Below, one piece after another: positions 36,000 to 47,652 of a stretch of 64,000 bases of DNA; position 1 is the first letter of the stretch, and every line of letters begins with the position of its first letter. Source of the DNA: Rostratula benghalensis (Eukaryota; Chordata; Aves; Charadriiformes; Rostratulidae). The stretch covers positions 1,785,812 through 1,849,811 of the forward strand of contig VXAI01000137.1 in NCBI GenBank assembly GCA_013399305.1, read 5' to 3'. A program made the position numbers and the translations under genes. The notes under the pieces were generated by a model, which was not told the DNA's origin, searched no databases, and saw nothing but the letters and a program-made list of their open reading frames with translations.

Positions 36000-36812
36000 A
36001 CTTCATAGCCGTGAAAAGCAGAGAAATTGCTCAGAACTGATATTTTTCCCTGATTCCAGAAATGCATCCTCTTAACTCTCCAGAACCTCCAGATGATCAA
36101 CAAGACCTCTGCTGGGAGAACTGAAGATGTAGGGTTTTGTATTAATTTATTAAGTTCCTCCTTCAGTTTCCACTTGTACATCTCAAAGCACATTAGAGAC
36201 ACCAAGTACAGACCTTCTCCATTTTCTCAAACTTTCTTTTGTGGTGGAGAAAATCACGAAATCACGGAATTGTCAGAGTTGGAAAGGACCTCTAGAGATC
36301 ATCCAGTCCAACTCCCTGCTGAAACAGGGTTGCCCAGAGCACATCACTCAGGACGGCATCCAGGTGGGGTTTGAAGGTCTCCAGAGACGGGGACTCCACA
36401 CCCTCCCTGGGCAGACTCTGCCAGGGCTCTGACACCCCCAACGAAAAGCTTTTTCTCATCTTTGAATGGAACTTCCCGTGTTCCAGCTTGTGCCCTCATC
36501 CTGTCACTGGGAACCACTGCGAAGAATCTGGCTCCATCCTCCTTCAACCCACCCTTCAGATCCTTGGAAGCATGAAGAAGGTCTCCCCTCAGCCTTCTCT
36601 TCTCCAGGGTAAAGTCCCAGCTCTCTCAGCCTTTCCTCACCAGGGAGATGCTCCAATCCCTCCATCATCTTTCTTGCCCTACACTGGACTCTCTCCAGTA
36701 GTTCCCTGTCTCTCTTGAACTGGGAAGCCCAGAACTGGATGCAGGATTCCAGTTGTGGCCTCACCAGTGCAGAGCAAAGGGGTGGAGTGACCTCCCTCGA
36801 CCTACTTCACCT
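36000..36812 (+). repeat. Left arm of a large inverted duplication
   Basis: It matches the reverse complement of 37786-38602. It comprises about 250 bp of non-CR1 sequence (36000-36252) followed by a - strand CR1 (36253-36812). Aligning the non-CR1 part by eye gives about nine differences, near 96% identity. A loop of roughly 970 bp separates the arms. Confidence 0.9.
36253..36812 (-). mobile_element. CR1 LINE fragment inside the left arm
   Basis: The - strand contains the ORF2 remnant ([20 protein letters not shown]), AGTCTGCCCAGGGAGGG and a tail ATTCCGTGATTTCGTGAT. Its 5' limit is marked by an imperfect repeat of the word CTCGACCTACT (36797-36822). Confidence 0.93.
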
Positions 36813-36990
36813 CGACCTACTACACCCACTGTTTATACTGAATATACTCAGATGTTGTCAACGTGTAGAGATTGCTTTCAGGAAATGCTCAGCAGCATGG
36901 AAACTTTTACTGGTCTTTTACTGATGGCTGTAAAGCTGGCCTTGTATTTCACAATTCGTATTCCAAATCCGAGATGAAATAACACGGAAA

Positions 36991-37060
36991 AGATATAAAA
37001 TTCCGACGACATCTCACTTCACCTAAGATATAAAATTCCGACGACATCTCACTTCACCTA
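36991..37060 (+). repeat. Perfect 35-bp tandem duplication
   Basis: Two identical 35-bp units (36991-37025 and 37026-37060), each beginning AGATATAAAATTCCGACGAC and ending CACTTCACCTA. No substitutions separate them, so it is very recent. It lies in the loop of the inverted duplication. Confidence 0.98.
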
Positions 37061-37249
37061 AGTGCCTTAACATCTGAAGCTGAAGGCAGTCTCTCAAGTG
37101 CAAACAGAAGTCATACATCACATTCTGCATTCCACATTGTCCTGCGTGCAAAAACATAGAGAAGAAGAAAAGAGGTGCAAATAATAGCAAGTTTTATGCT
37201 TTCATGAGGAACAGCTTGTATTATGAAGAAGCAATATGTAAAATATGTC

Positions 37250-37267
37250 TTTTTTTTTTTTTTTTTT
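37250..37267 (+). repeat. Poly(T), 18 bases
   Basis: Simple T homopolymer in the loop between the inverted arms; nothing recognisable is attached. Confidence 0.9.
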
Positions 37268-37598
37268 AATAGGATTCACTGCCTTCATATTCCAGGTTGT
37301 TTCCTTAAGCCCAACGCAACTTGGTAAATGATTGTAATTTTTTGCCATCTGTTAACTGTTTGGTGCGCTCTGTGAAATTCATCCTTCCTTCACTTGTAGC
37401 ATGCAAATGTGCAGATTCACAGAATCATGGGGAAAATGTGGGCTTTGTCCCTGGAGGGGGCTCAAAGGAGGGCACCAGTGGGGAAGCTGGCCCTGGGAGG
37501 TGAGCATCAGCATGGGGATGGCCGTTGCTGGGTTGTGGTCATCCTGCTCCACACACAGAGGATTTCACTTTGACCCCTTAATCTCAATTATTTTACAA

Positions 37599-38350
37599 GG
37601 GCAAGTGTAGGGTCCTACAAGAATTCCGGACACCGATATAGGTTAGGGGCAGAGCTGCTGGAAAGCACTGTTGAGGAGAAGCATCTTGGGGTCCTGGTAG
37701 GTGGTGAGCTATCTGTGAGCCAGCAGTGTGCCCTTGTCACCAAGAGGGCCAATGGAATCCTGGGCTGTGTAGGGAAGAGTGTGGCCAAGAGGTCGAGGGA
37801 GGTCACTCTACCCTTTGCTCTGCACTGGTGAGGCCACAACTGGAATCCTGCATCCAGTTCTGGGCTTCCCAGTTCAAGAGAGACAGGGAACTACTGGAGA
37901 GAGTCCAGTGTAGGGCAAGAAAGATGACGGAGGGATTGGAGCATCTCCCTGGTGAGGAAAGGCTGAGAGAGCTGGGACTCTTTACCCTGGAGAAGAGAAG
38001 GCTGAGGGGAGACCTTATTCATGCTGACAAGGATCTGAAGGGTGGGTTGAAGGAGGATGGAGCCAGATTCTTCTCAGTGGTTCCCAGTGACAGGATGAGG
38101 GACAACGGGCACAAGCTGGAACATGAGAACTTACATTCAAAGATGAGAAAAAACTTTCCGGTGAGGGTGTCAGAGCCCTGGCAGAGGCTGCCCAGGGAGG
38201 GTGTGGAGTCCCCTTCTCTGGAGACCTTCAGATCCCACCTGGATGCAGTCCTGAGTGATGTGCTCTGGGCAATCCTGCTTTAGCAGGGAGTTGGACTGGA
38301 TGATCTCTAGAGGTCCTTTCCAACTCTGACAATTCCGTGATTTCGTGATT
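37599..38350 (+). mobile_element. CR1 LINE fragment, longest clean ORF2 remnant
   Basis: About 750 bp, starting GGGCAAGTGTAGGGTCCT in ORF2. An open frame at 37726-38283 (185 codons) reads through the CR1 ORF2 C-terminus, with [20 protein letters not shown] and [20 protein letters not shown]. The tail is AATTCCGTGATTTCGTGATT. Its 3' 560 bp belong to the right arm of the inverted duplication. The reverse transcriptase catalytic part is absent, so it is not a functional element. Confidence 0.95.
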
Positions 38351-38602
38351 TTCTCCACCACAAAAGAAAGTTTGAGAAAATGGAGAAGGTCTGTACTTGG
38401 TGTCTCTAATGTGCTTTGAGATGTACAAGTGGAAACTGAAGGAGGAACTTAATAAATTAGTACAAAAACCTACATCTTCAGTTCTCCCAGCAGAGGTCTT
38501 GTTGATCATCTGGAGGTTCTGGACAGTTAAGAGGATGCATTTCTGGAATGAGACAAAAATAGCAGTTCAGAGCAATTTCTCTGCTTTTCATGGCTATGAA
38601 GT
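37786..38602 (-). repeat. Right arm of a large inverted duplication
   Basis: Reverse-complement partner of 36000-36812. It comprises the 3' part of a + strand CR1 and about 250 bp of non-CR1 flank (38351-38602), ending at GGCTATGAAGT. Beyond 38602 the two loci no longer match. Confidence 0.9.
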
Positions 38603-41276
38603 ACTCCATCAGTTTAGAAGCAGTGCTGGGATTCTCTTCTCCCTCTGTAGGGACCAATTTGTTTCCAAGGAGCCGCTGTGACACTGCAGGTCTGGGGTTT
38701 GCAGCCTGTATGTAAGGAGTGGTGAGTAAAGGGATGTGTCTCCATCAGCAGACAACCAGACCTGGTTTTTCCATGGAGAATGGAAATAGAAACCACATCT
38801 ATGGCTGTGAGTTTCGTTCTGCACTGATATTGTCTTGATAACATTTTCATTTTAAATGCTAAGGGTTTGTGCTCTCTGTCTGACAGACAGCACACAAAAA
38901 AATTGAAATATGGATCCGTTGTCTCAAAAAGTTGAGATCATTGGAGCTAGAATTTCACCAAGAATGGCCAGAAGAGGCCACAGTTGTACTGCACACAGCA
39001 GTGGCCGTACTAGCTTGGGCTTGGGTTAATGTTCTTTCAGGAGCGGTATTTTCCAAAAAGGAGGAACTAAAAGATGCCTTCTTGCATTGCCTACTACAAC
39101 AACACCTTGGAGAGGCAATGGCTTCCCTCTCTAAATATGTCTTTTGCCCTAAGTGCAAGGCAATTTCAGCTGAAAATATTTCTTCAAGGACAAATGAGTA
39201 GCAGCTGGTCATAAATACCTTGGGCCTGCAAATCTGAAGGTTTCTAAGCATCAAGAGAAGTACTGAGAACCAGCATATTAGGTGTGAAGAAATGTCCATC
39301 TGCCCAGTGGCCAACAGGGAATGCATGGAGGAAAGCATTGAAGCTCTTGAGCATTAACTCCTCCATCCAGGAGACCCACAGTTCTGTGTTGATGTTCCCT
39401 GCTTTCAGCCATCTAAAAATTTGGCGTCGAATCCATCCTGGCTGCCTGATTTCTTTATAAGAAACAACTTCCACAGGGCACACTTCAGCCCAACATAACT
39501 ATTTATTTTAGTGTAGGATGAATTGACTTCACCCCATTTCTTCTACATTCGTAGGTAGAAGATCATGACAGTCAAAACCCTTGAGGTCTTGGTGGTGGTG
39601 GTATCTGATGATGATGAGCCAGTGGTTAGGGCTTCAGGCTGCTGCCCAATTTGTTTTCCTCCTGGTATGGTCTTGAGCAAGTGGGGGTTCATAGGTCACT
39701 TCTCCAACTTCAGAGATTTCTTGTTTGGCACAAGGTAATGACTCTGGGCATTACTATCAGAAAAAATGATAGTGCCTTGGGGCAAAAGAATCCAATAAAG
39801 GGCTCTTCCATGAGGAACAGCAACGTGTTCAACAAAAAAATCATAAAAAACTAAATTAGGTGTCAGCACGTCCACATAAAAAAAAAATAAAAAAATCTTG
39901 GTTCCCTAATTTCTGAAGCCACGGCAGTATTCAAACCAAATGAACAAAGGAAGCCTGAAGAAAACCCCACAAACTGGAGTTTTCAAGAACTTGGGGCTCT
40001 TGGCCTGACTCCAGCAAGGGGTTCAAACCTCCTTTGAAGCACGGAGGCCCGACCACAACTTTCTACAGGCAGACGTTGACTCGATGGACCTTGTAATTTC
40101 CTCCTGCAGCTGACGTTGCTGCAGCCTGTTCTGTCCCTCAGCAAGCAGGTCCCATCAGACGTGTCCTTCACCCATCGGCAGCTTCCAAACATTCCTGGGT
40201 TTATTAAAAATCAGTCAACTTGCACCACCGAGCACCTCCCCAATTACAGCGCGGGGGTTTTGTATCCAGTTCCAAGCCACTTGATCCTAACTAAAGCTGG
40301 GTTTTTTCGCCACAGTAACTGTTGTTCCCAAAGGGTAGCTAAATTGTATTATTTTTTTGCTGACTGGAGCAATCTTTGCAGTACTTTCCATCGAACTGCT
40401 GACTCTCTCTCTCCTTTCGGGCTACATTCATTTCCACGTTTCCTCTCATTTATGCATGAGGCAAGGGGAAAAAATTGCTTAATATTCTTTATAAACTGGC
40501 ATATGGTATAGATAATTTTTTTTTTCTTTTTACTATATGCAGTAAAAATGCAAATGTGTGTGGCTTATTTGCAAATGCTGGCATTAATAACTGATATTTA
40601 AACAAGCCGGATTAGCACTTTTACTGATATATTAAAAAGATTTTTTCCAATCATTTGCACACTCAAAATCAATTTTAATACAACATGTAAATTGAATTTA
40701 ATTTTTTATATAAAATTGCATTTATCTGCTTGAACCATTAAATTTACTATTTAATATGTACTTTCCAGCTCACTTGGTTAGAATTTCATTGCTCTTTATC
40801 TGTATAAATTTAATTAGCCTTGATATCATCAGTATATTATAGAACTAATTAAAGATTTAGATAAGTGCTGAGGGTGCTTATTTAATACCCTATAAAGTTC
40901 CATGTGGAGAGCGGGAAATTCCATCCTTCATTACAGCAGCCAGCGTGGAGCTGCAAGGAGTGTCTCAGGCATTGTTTTTGAAAAATTACTTAATGGGGGT
41001 TTAATGGATTTATCCTTCCTTTGAAAAGCCGTGCAATTACCGTGTGTGGTGGTGGAGGACGAGGGTGGTTGGTGTCGTTGGGGGAACGGTTTGGAAGCAC
41101 CACGTGCCTCGGGTTCTCCCTGACATGATGCCACCGAGAGATCCCCAGGCATCTCCTCATCCCAACGGGGCAGCGTTGGCTGAGTCACCAGTGACCAACC
41201 ACAGGAGGAAGGGAAAAGGAAATATTAATAAGGAAGTAGTAGATAATGGAGAGCTGAGCTGGTGTCGGGATCATAC

Positions 41277-41497
41277 TGAGCCAGCAGTGTGCCCTTGTGG
41301 CCATGAGGGCCAATGGAATCCTGGGCTGCCTAGGGAAGAGTGTGGCCAGGAGGTCAAGGAGGGTCATTCTCCCCCTCTGCCCTGCACTGGTGAGGCCACA
41401 ACTGGAATCCTGCCTCCAGTTTCGGGTTCCCCAGTTCGAGAGGGAACTACTGGAGAGAGTCCAGCGTAGAGCAACAAAGATGATGGAGGGGTTGGAG
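41277..41497 (+). mobile_element. CR1 ORF2 C-terminal segment, 3' part replaced
   Basis: It contains [37 protein letters not shown] and GATGATGGAGGGGTTGGAG, then breaks off at 41497. The next 100 bp are not CR1, and a CR1 tail of another flavour follows at 41597. Confidence 0.88.
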
Positions 41498-41596
41498 ATT
41501 TCTGTTCCATTCCCTGGAGTGGATTCCCTAGACGAGGGCTGTGTTTTATCATCTGCAAATCTGTGGAGGGATTTAAAAGACCAGTTGACACAGAGC

Positions 41597-41696
41597 TTGG
41601 TGACATGGGTTAGTGATGGTTTTTATCAGAGTTAGGTTGATGGTTGAACTAGATGATCTTAAAGGTCCCTTCCAACCCAGACAATTCTATGTTTCT
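41597..41696 (+). mobile_element. CR1 3' tail of a second flavour
   Basis: TTGGTGACATGGGTTAGTGA, GGTTGAACTAGATGATCTTA and ACAATTCTATGTTTCT match the tail type seen at 10597 and 53.3 kb, not the type of the ORF2 segment just upstream. Confidence 0.8.
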
Positions 41697-42935
41697 ACCT
41701 TGGACAAATAAATTTTATCTCTGGATTTTTTAACTTCTGGCTGTAAAAAAAAGCAACTAATACTGTCCTTACATCACAGCTCTGACTATTTATTAAGGGC
41801 TGTGATTTGCAGAGGTACCACAGGAGTGTGAAGCAGCATTATGTTATAAATTCTCTTTTATTTTGTCCTTCATGTTTTATTTGCTTTCACAAACCATTTC
41901 ACATCTTGGGTGTTTGCACATTTTGGATTTTTGCGGGGTTTTGTACATTCTTGACATTCTCCTCCTGCAGTAACAGAGCTCAGAAGCCACCTGTGCCTCC
42001 TGCCCCAAATTGTGCTGCTGCTTGTTGCAGTGTGTGGAGATGGGGCTTCCCAGAGGCCACGAATGTGGTGGGCTCTGGTGCCCCTGGAGAAGATTGCAGC
42101 AGCTGACAGACACTTTTGGCCAAATTTTAGGTTCCCTCTACAGTCTGTGGAGACAAATAGGTGCTTCTCGGCCACAGTTCATCTCAGCCCAAGCAGACAG
42201 GAGAGGTGTCCCTTTCATGGCATGCTGTGGAAGAGGAGCAGAGGTTGACGAGCACAGCAGTAACATCTCTGAGGTGTGAATTCCTAAAGCACTTTGGCTT
42301 CTTCTGGAGGCAGGGAACAGGAATTGTCATTGTTGTCCCCAGAACTGCTCCAGATTAATTAAAAATCCAGAAAGAAATCTTAAAAAATGGTGATCAGGAT
42401 ATAACTTCCCATGTGGAATAGTGCCTGGAGGGTAATTATATTCTCATGCATGTTTTTGGGCTGTAACTCCACAGAGGACTTGAAGGTTGAAGTTTGAGAT
42501 GAGCAGTGGTTAGAAAATGGATATATGATGTAGCTAGTTTCTATTTTGTTATCTTAAGCTCCCAAGAAAGAAGAAGAACAAGCATCCATACTTGCAGACT
42601 CTTGCTTTAAAATGCTGATCACTGATGCATGTGTGCAAACATCACTGCAGTCTTCACGAGGTGTAGAAATTACAGTAATTGCTGGTTGATGTAGGTTTTC
42701 CTTGGCCTGGTAGTTCAGGTTTTCAGAACTTGCTTTGCAAACTCCTGCATCCTACATCTTCCCTCTCCTGCCCCATCTCTGGTGCCCATCAATTCCAGCC
42801 TCATCTCTTCCCCACATCTCTTTCCCTTCCCCACCTCAATATCTCATGCTGCACAGACAGAACAGCCCCATGTGATTCTCTTCTCAGTCAAACCAGTCCT
42901 AAAAATCCATTTATTCTGCATTACATGAACTGTGA

Positions 42936-43422
42936 CCAGCTTGGAGTCCTCAGTACAGGAGGACATGTCCAGTGGAGAGCCACGAAGATGATCAGAGGGA
43001 TGGAGCACCTCTCCTATGAGGACAGGCTGAGAGAGCTGGGGTTGTTCAACCTGGAGAAAGGGAGGCTCCAGAGAGACCTTGGAGCAGCCTTCCAGTATCT
43101 GAAGGGAGATACAAGAGAGCTGGAGAGGGACTTTTGGTCAGGGAGGGGAGCCATAGGATGAGGACTAATGGTTTTAAATTGAAAGAGAGAAGATTTAGAT
43201 GAGATACTAGAAAAAAAATTCTTTGCTGTGAGGGTGGTGAGAGGTTGGCCCAGGTTGCCCAGAGAAGCTGTGGCTGCCCCATCCCTGGAGGGGTTCAAGG
43301 CCAGGTTGGAGGGGGCTTGGAGCAACCTGGTCTGGTAGGAGGTGTCCCTGCCCAGGGCAGGGGGTTGGAACTGGATGATCTTTAAGATCCCTTCCAACTC
43401 AAATCATTCTACGATACCATGG
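42936..43422 (+). mobile_element. CR1 LINE 3' end
   Basis: It carries GAGTCCTCAGTACAGGAGGA with a short deletion before TCCAGTGGAGAGCC, the ORF2 remnant [40 protein letters not shown] and a diverged tail (CATTCTACGATACCATGG). Confidence 0.92.
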
Positions 43423-44172
43423 TTTTATGAACTGAAGTCACCACATCTCTTGCTGTATCTTCCCTTCCTGCACTCACTCACCCCTGCCATCTATATAAAT
43501 GTATTGGTGCCCCCAAGATCTGCATGTTTCAAAACTGAGTGACTTTAGAACTGCAGCTTCAGTCTTTTTTCATCTTCACTTTCATGCTCACTGTCCTATC
43601 TTGAGGGGGTTTTTTTGTCTACATTTAATCTGTAAGTGCTTCCTATTTAACCTTTTTGACTTACTAGAGTACCTGAGATATTTTTGGGTGCTATAAAAGT
43701 GCCTTCCTAATCCACAAAAAGGGATGATTTTTTTTTTTTTTTGTTCCTTTTGGATAAGCAAGCACCCAAATCTGAGCTCTTGCCTTGTGAATCTCTTTCT
43801 GTCCACCCTACTGTAGAGTGGGCACCCAGCTGTATAATGAAGGAATAATTAAAGTTAGATCCTTTTTTCTGTAACATCACACCACGCGTCTCAAGGTCCT
43901 TCTCTTAAGAAGAGATCAAGTCATTCTCAGGGAAATCAGAATTTAATTTTGAGTTCACCTGGCCATCTTTTGAAAAGAATTTTTTTCGTGTGCAGGCCTT
44001 GGGTTATAGGTTAACATTAGCATTTAAATGGAAAACAGTATTAATAGCCCTCAAAGGAGCTTGTCTCATCCTGATTGCCTTTCCAGACATTTTTTTTCTA
44101 AATGAGATAGTCTCTTTATTTTTTTTCCTCTCTCTCCAAGAATAGAGTTCAAGAGACCATCTCTCTTTGAGA

Positions 44173-44190
44173 TATATATATATATATATA
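44173..44190 (+). repeat. (TA)n microsatellite
   Basis: About nine TA units within GAGATATATATATATATATA. A short GAT microsatellite (about six units) follows at 44406-44421. Confidence 0.9.
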
Positions 44191-45029
44191 CTCAAACTGC
44201 ATCCTTGCAAAATGGGTTCATTGTTGGCAACTTCATGTTTTGTTTTAAAACTGATATTTTAAAAAACCACCAACACTGTGTTGTGTGTTAATTGGCTTCT
44301 CCAATTTTGGTTTGCCCATGGGATTTTTTTCTTTGACTTGGGAATAATTTCCACCAGTGATATTTATCCTTCCCTATCTGCTCTTAGTGCAAAGACAATA
44401 TTGAGATGATGATGATGATGATAGATCTTCCTGGGCCAACTCCAGGGTGCTAAAGTGAGCAGAAAGAGGACAGTTGTATTTGTGCTTTGAATTAGGAATT
44501 ACTTGCTTTAGGGCATGTTTGTCCTAAAAAAAGTGCTCTAGGACTTCAGGGGTTAGTTCAGAAACTTTGAATCCAATCCCATTGCAAATAGTCAGAGGAA
44601 CCCAGGACACAGATGCCTGTGTTGGTTGACTTGCAGGGATGTGAGATAAGCTCATGAAGGAGCGTTGTAAGGATGGGTCTTAAGGTTTTTAGAACAAAAC
44701 TTTGCCATACAAGCCCTCCAAACTAGTTCATCAATCCTCTGTAAGCAGGGTAGTAAGAACTTTGCACAACTTAGTCCTTTGCTCCTCACTCCTCCAACAT
44801 ATGGCCATCGTCACTGAAGTGGAACATAAGTGGAGAGTTTGGCCAGGTGTTTACCATCCTAAAGAGCTACAGGCTTGGAGCCAGATTAACGTTTGCTTCC
44901 CTTTGTAAAACAGCAGTTGTTGGTATTTCCATGGAAAATTGGGAGAGATGCTCTGTAAGAACCTGCACCAAGTTTATGTGTATAAAACCTGTCGTATCAG
45001 ATCAACTCAGCAAATCCCATCTATGCTTT

Positions 45030-45586
45030 TCACAGAATCACAGAATGACATGGGATTGGAAGGAACATCTGGAGATCATCTAGTCCAACCCCCTGCCAAA
45101 GCAGGTCCCCCTAGAGCAGGTCTCACAGGAATGTGCCCAGACAGGTTTTGAAAATCTCCAGACACAGAGATTCTACCATCTCTCTGCTCTCTGGGCAGCC
45201 TCTTCCCAGGGCTCTGCCACCCTCCAAGTGAAGAAGTTCCTCCACACATTGAGTTGGAACTTCTTATGTACCAGTTTGTGCCTGTTTCCTCTTGTCCTCT
45301 CACCGGACACCACTGAAAAAAGACTGGCCCCTTCCTTTTCACACCCACGCTTTAAGTCTTGATAAGATTCCCCATCAGTCTTCTCTTCTCCAGACTAAGA
45401 AGACCCAAGTCCCTCAGCCTTTCTTCATAAGAGAGATGCTCCAGGCCCCTCATCATCTTGGTGGTCCTCTGCTGTACCCTCTCCAGCAGTTCCCTGTCCT
45501 TCTTGAACTGAGGAGCCCAGAACTGGACACAGTACTCTGGATGGGACCTCACCAGGGCAGAGTAGAGGGGCAGGAGAACCTCCTTC
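45030..45586 (-). mobile_element. CR1 LINE fragment
   Basis: The - strand shows ORF2 C-terminal remnants ([18 protein letters not shown] and [20 protein letters not shown]), GGGAAGAGGCTGCCCAGAG, GGACTAGATGATCTCCAGAT and a tail ATTCTGTGATTCTGTGAA. About 555 bp, 5'-truncated. Confidence 0.92.
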
Positions 45587-47652
45587 AACAAATAAATAAC
45601 AAATGTGCAAGAAAGCACGCAGACAAAAATATTTCCCTGATGAGATGAGTCAGGTCACTTTGCTCCCACCAACCACATTCCTGACTCAGGTGAGGAGAAA
45701 TTTGCGAGGGCAGCTTTGATCTGTTGTCCTCTTCTTACCCCAGATATTTCACCACTGGGCACTGGGAAGCTCCTACCACCCAAGCTGCTGCTTGGTGCAG
45801 GATAAATCAGTTTATGGCTGCTTAGCTGGGCTCACACAGAAGCCAACCAAGGGCTTGGGAAGCTAAATTTGCTTTTGGGTTAGGTATGCTAATCTGCTAT
45901 TATTATTTATTAACCTATTTGTCAGGTGATTGAATCAGCTTTTAATAAATATTAATTCCTCTCCCTGGTTTAAATCTCAGCTTTAAAAAAAAACAAAGCG
46001 GTTTTTGCCAACATTTCGCTGAAGAGAGATTTCCCTCACCTCTCGTCCATTTATTTCCCCCATCCCTTCCTAACTTGCTTTTCTCACCATCCTCTTGATA
46101 ATCAAAAGAGCGTTTATAATGGCAGGGACAAATACACTTCTGAAAGCAAAATGAAGAGCCTAAATAAAAAAAAAAATAAATCACAGAACAGGAGGTTCAT
46201 CCCACTCACTCTTTCATATTTCATTATTTGATAGCATCAGAAGATGAGTCCATCAGAGCTGCTTGGGCAAAGGCAAACAGGAGTGTGTCTGATCAATATT
46301 TATTAATACTTTCAAAGACAAGGCAGGCCAAGTTGAGCAGACTTCGTAATGGAGTGAATAATTACTCATGCAAATAGGGTTTGGCCGAAGGCAACGCCAT
46401 GCCAGAGCGGCAGGTTTTTTTAATTGCACCCAATTAAAAATGCATACCTTTCGCTGCTCTCTCTCTTTTTTTTTTTTACTTTCGTAGGAAATTTTTAATT
46501 AAAAAATAATCTGATCCTGAAAAGAGCGAGAGATGAATCCTGTGTATCTCAGGTGCTGAATTCTTCTTTAGTCCCAGATTGGGGACGGGCTGAAAGGGAA
46601 GGCAGCTGAAAGGACTTGGGGTAAAGGTGGGTTTGTGTGGCTGAGCTTATCTGGTGAGAGGTCTGAGCTGCAGATGGAGCAGCTTTAGTTCTTACTCCTT
46701 CTCATGGGGTGCTCTATCACCTTGGGAAGGTGACACGAGTCCTGTGCTTTGGAGCAAAGACTTCCCATCTCTAGAAAGATCACCCCATCCAAGATCTCCT
46801 CTCTGCCATTTGGTGGGAAAGCGAGCCAGAGCTGGCAAAGGTAGAACCTCGTTTGACATCTGCTCAGCCTAAATTCCCTGAAGGTGATCAATGTTTCCTA
46901 AGTCCAGGTGTTTACCTTGGCCACCTTACTGGGTTTTTGACACACTGTGTGTGCAACTGTACTCCAGATTCTGCCAGTTCCCTCAAAATTAACTTTATAT
47001 TAGATTTTGTGCCTGTGTGTTGAAGCATCTTGATAAATACCCAAATTTTCTGAGCCATTGAGGCTCCTGGGTGCTCAGAGAATGAGCCACACGTGGAGGT
47101 GCCAGAAGAATGCCATAGACCCAACTGGTAGGTTGCAGCCATTCAAATTTGGGATCTGAGTTTCTGCAGGGTCCCAAGGTGCAACTATTTAATGTTGCCA
47201 ACTTCAATCATCAACGTCACAGGACTAATTATAGCTCGAGAGGGGAGCTGAAATTAAAATTCATCCTTAGTCCACTGGCCCATGGGGCTTTATCAATCCC
47301 TGCCTGTAAACAGATGTCCCTTTACCTGCTCCAGCTGAAGAACGAGCTGTGTTTTTCTGGCAGGGAGACAGTTTGCAGCAATGTCAGTGTTACCCAGGAG
47401 GATGAGTCTGAGCCTCTGCTGTGCCTTTGTGACCTGCCACTGCATTGCTGCCTCTGAAACTGCACCAGATCTGCTGGGTTTTGGTGGGTATGTGTCCACC
47501 TGCAAGAGAAACCAAGATTTAAGGAATATCTACCAGCATGGCAGGAGGTGGGATGAACACAAAGGCCGTACCATGATGTGCTCCTGAGCCTGGTCTTGTT
47601 TTTTTCATGCCAAGAGGTTCTCAGGGAGTTCCTGTGTGTCTCAGGAGAGTCA

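Noticed and set aside
37000..37060. Tandem 35-bp repeat as a CRISPR-like array
   Set aside because: Only two directly adjoining copies with no spacers, in vertebrate nuclear DNA.
37726..38283. 185-codon open frame that looks like a protein gene
   Set aside because: Its product is the CR1 ORF2 C-terminus; there is no reverse transcriptase domain, and it lies within a truncated CR1 in the inverted duplication.
36093..38509. Two nearly identical 93-codon open frames on opposite strands
   Set aside because: They are the two arms of the inverted duplication, part CR1 and part flank; similarity reflects duplication, not protein conservation.
38932..39201. 89-codon open frame with a CPKC motif
   Set aside because: No splice sites, family resemblance or coding pattern; a single CxxC-like word is not evidence of a zinc-binding protein.
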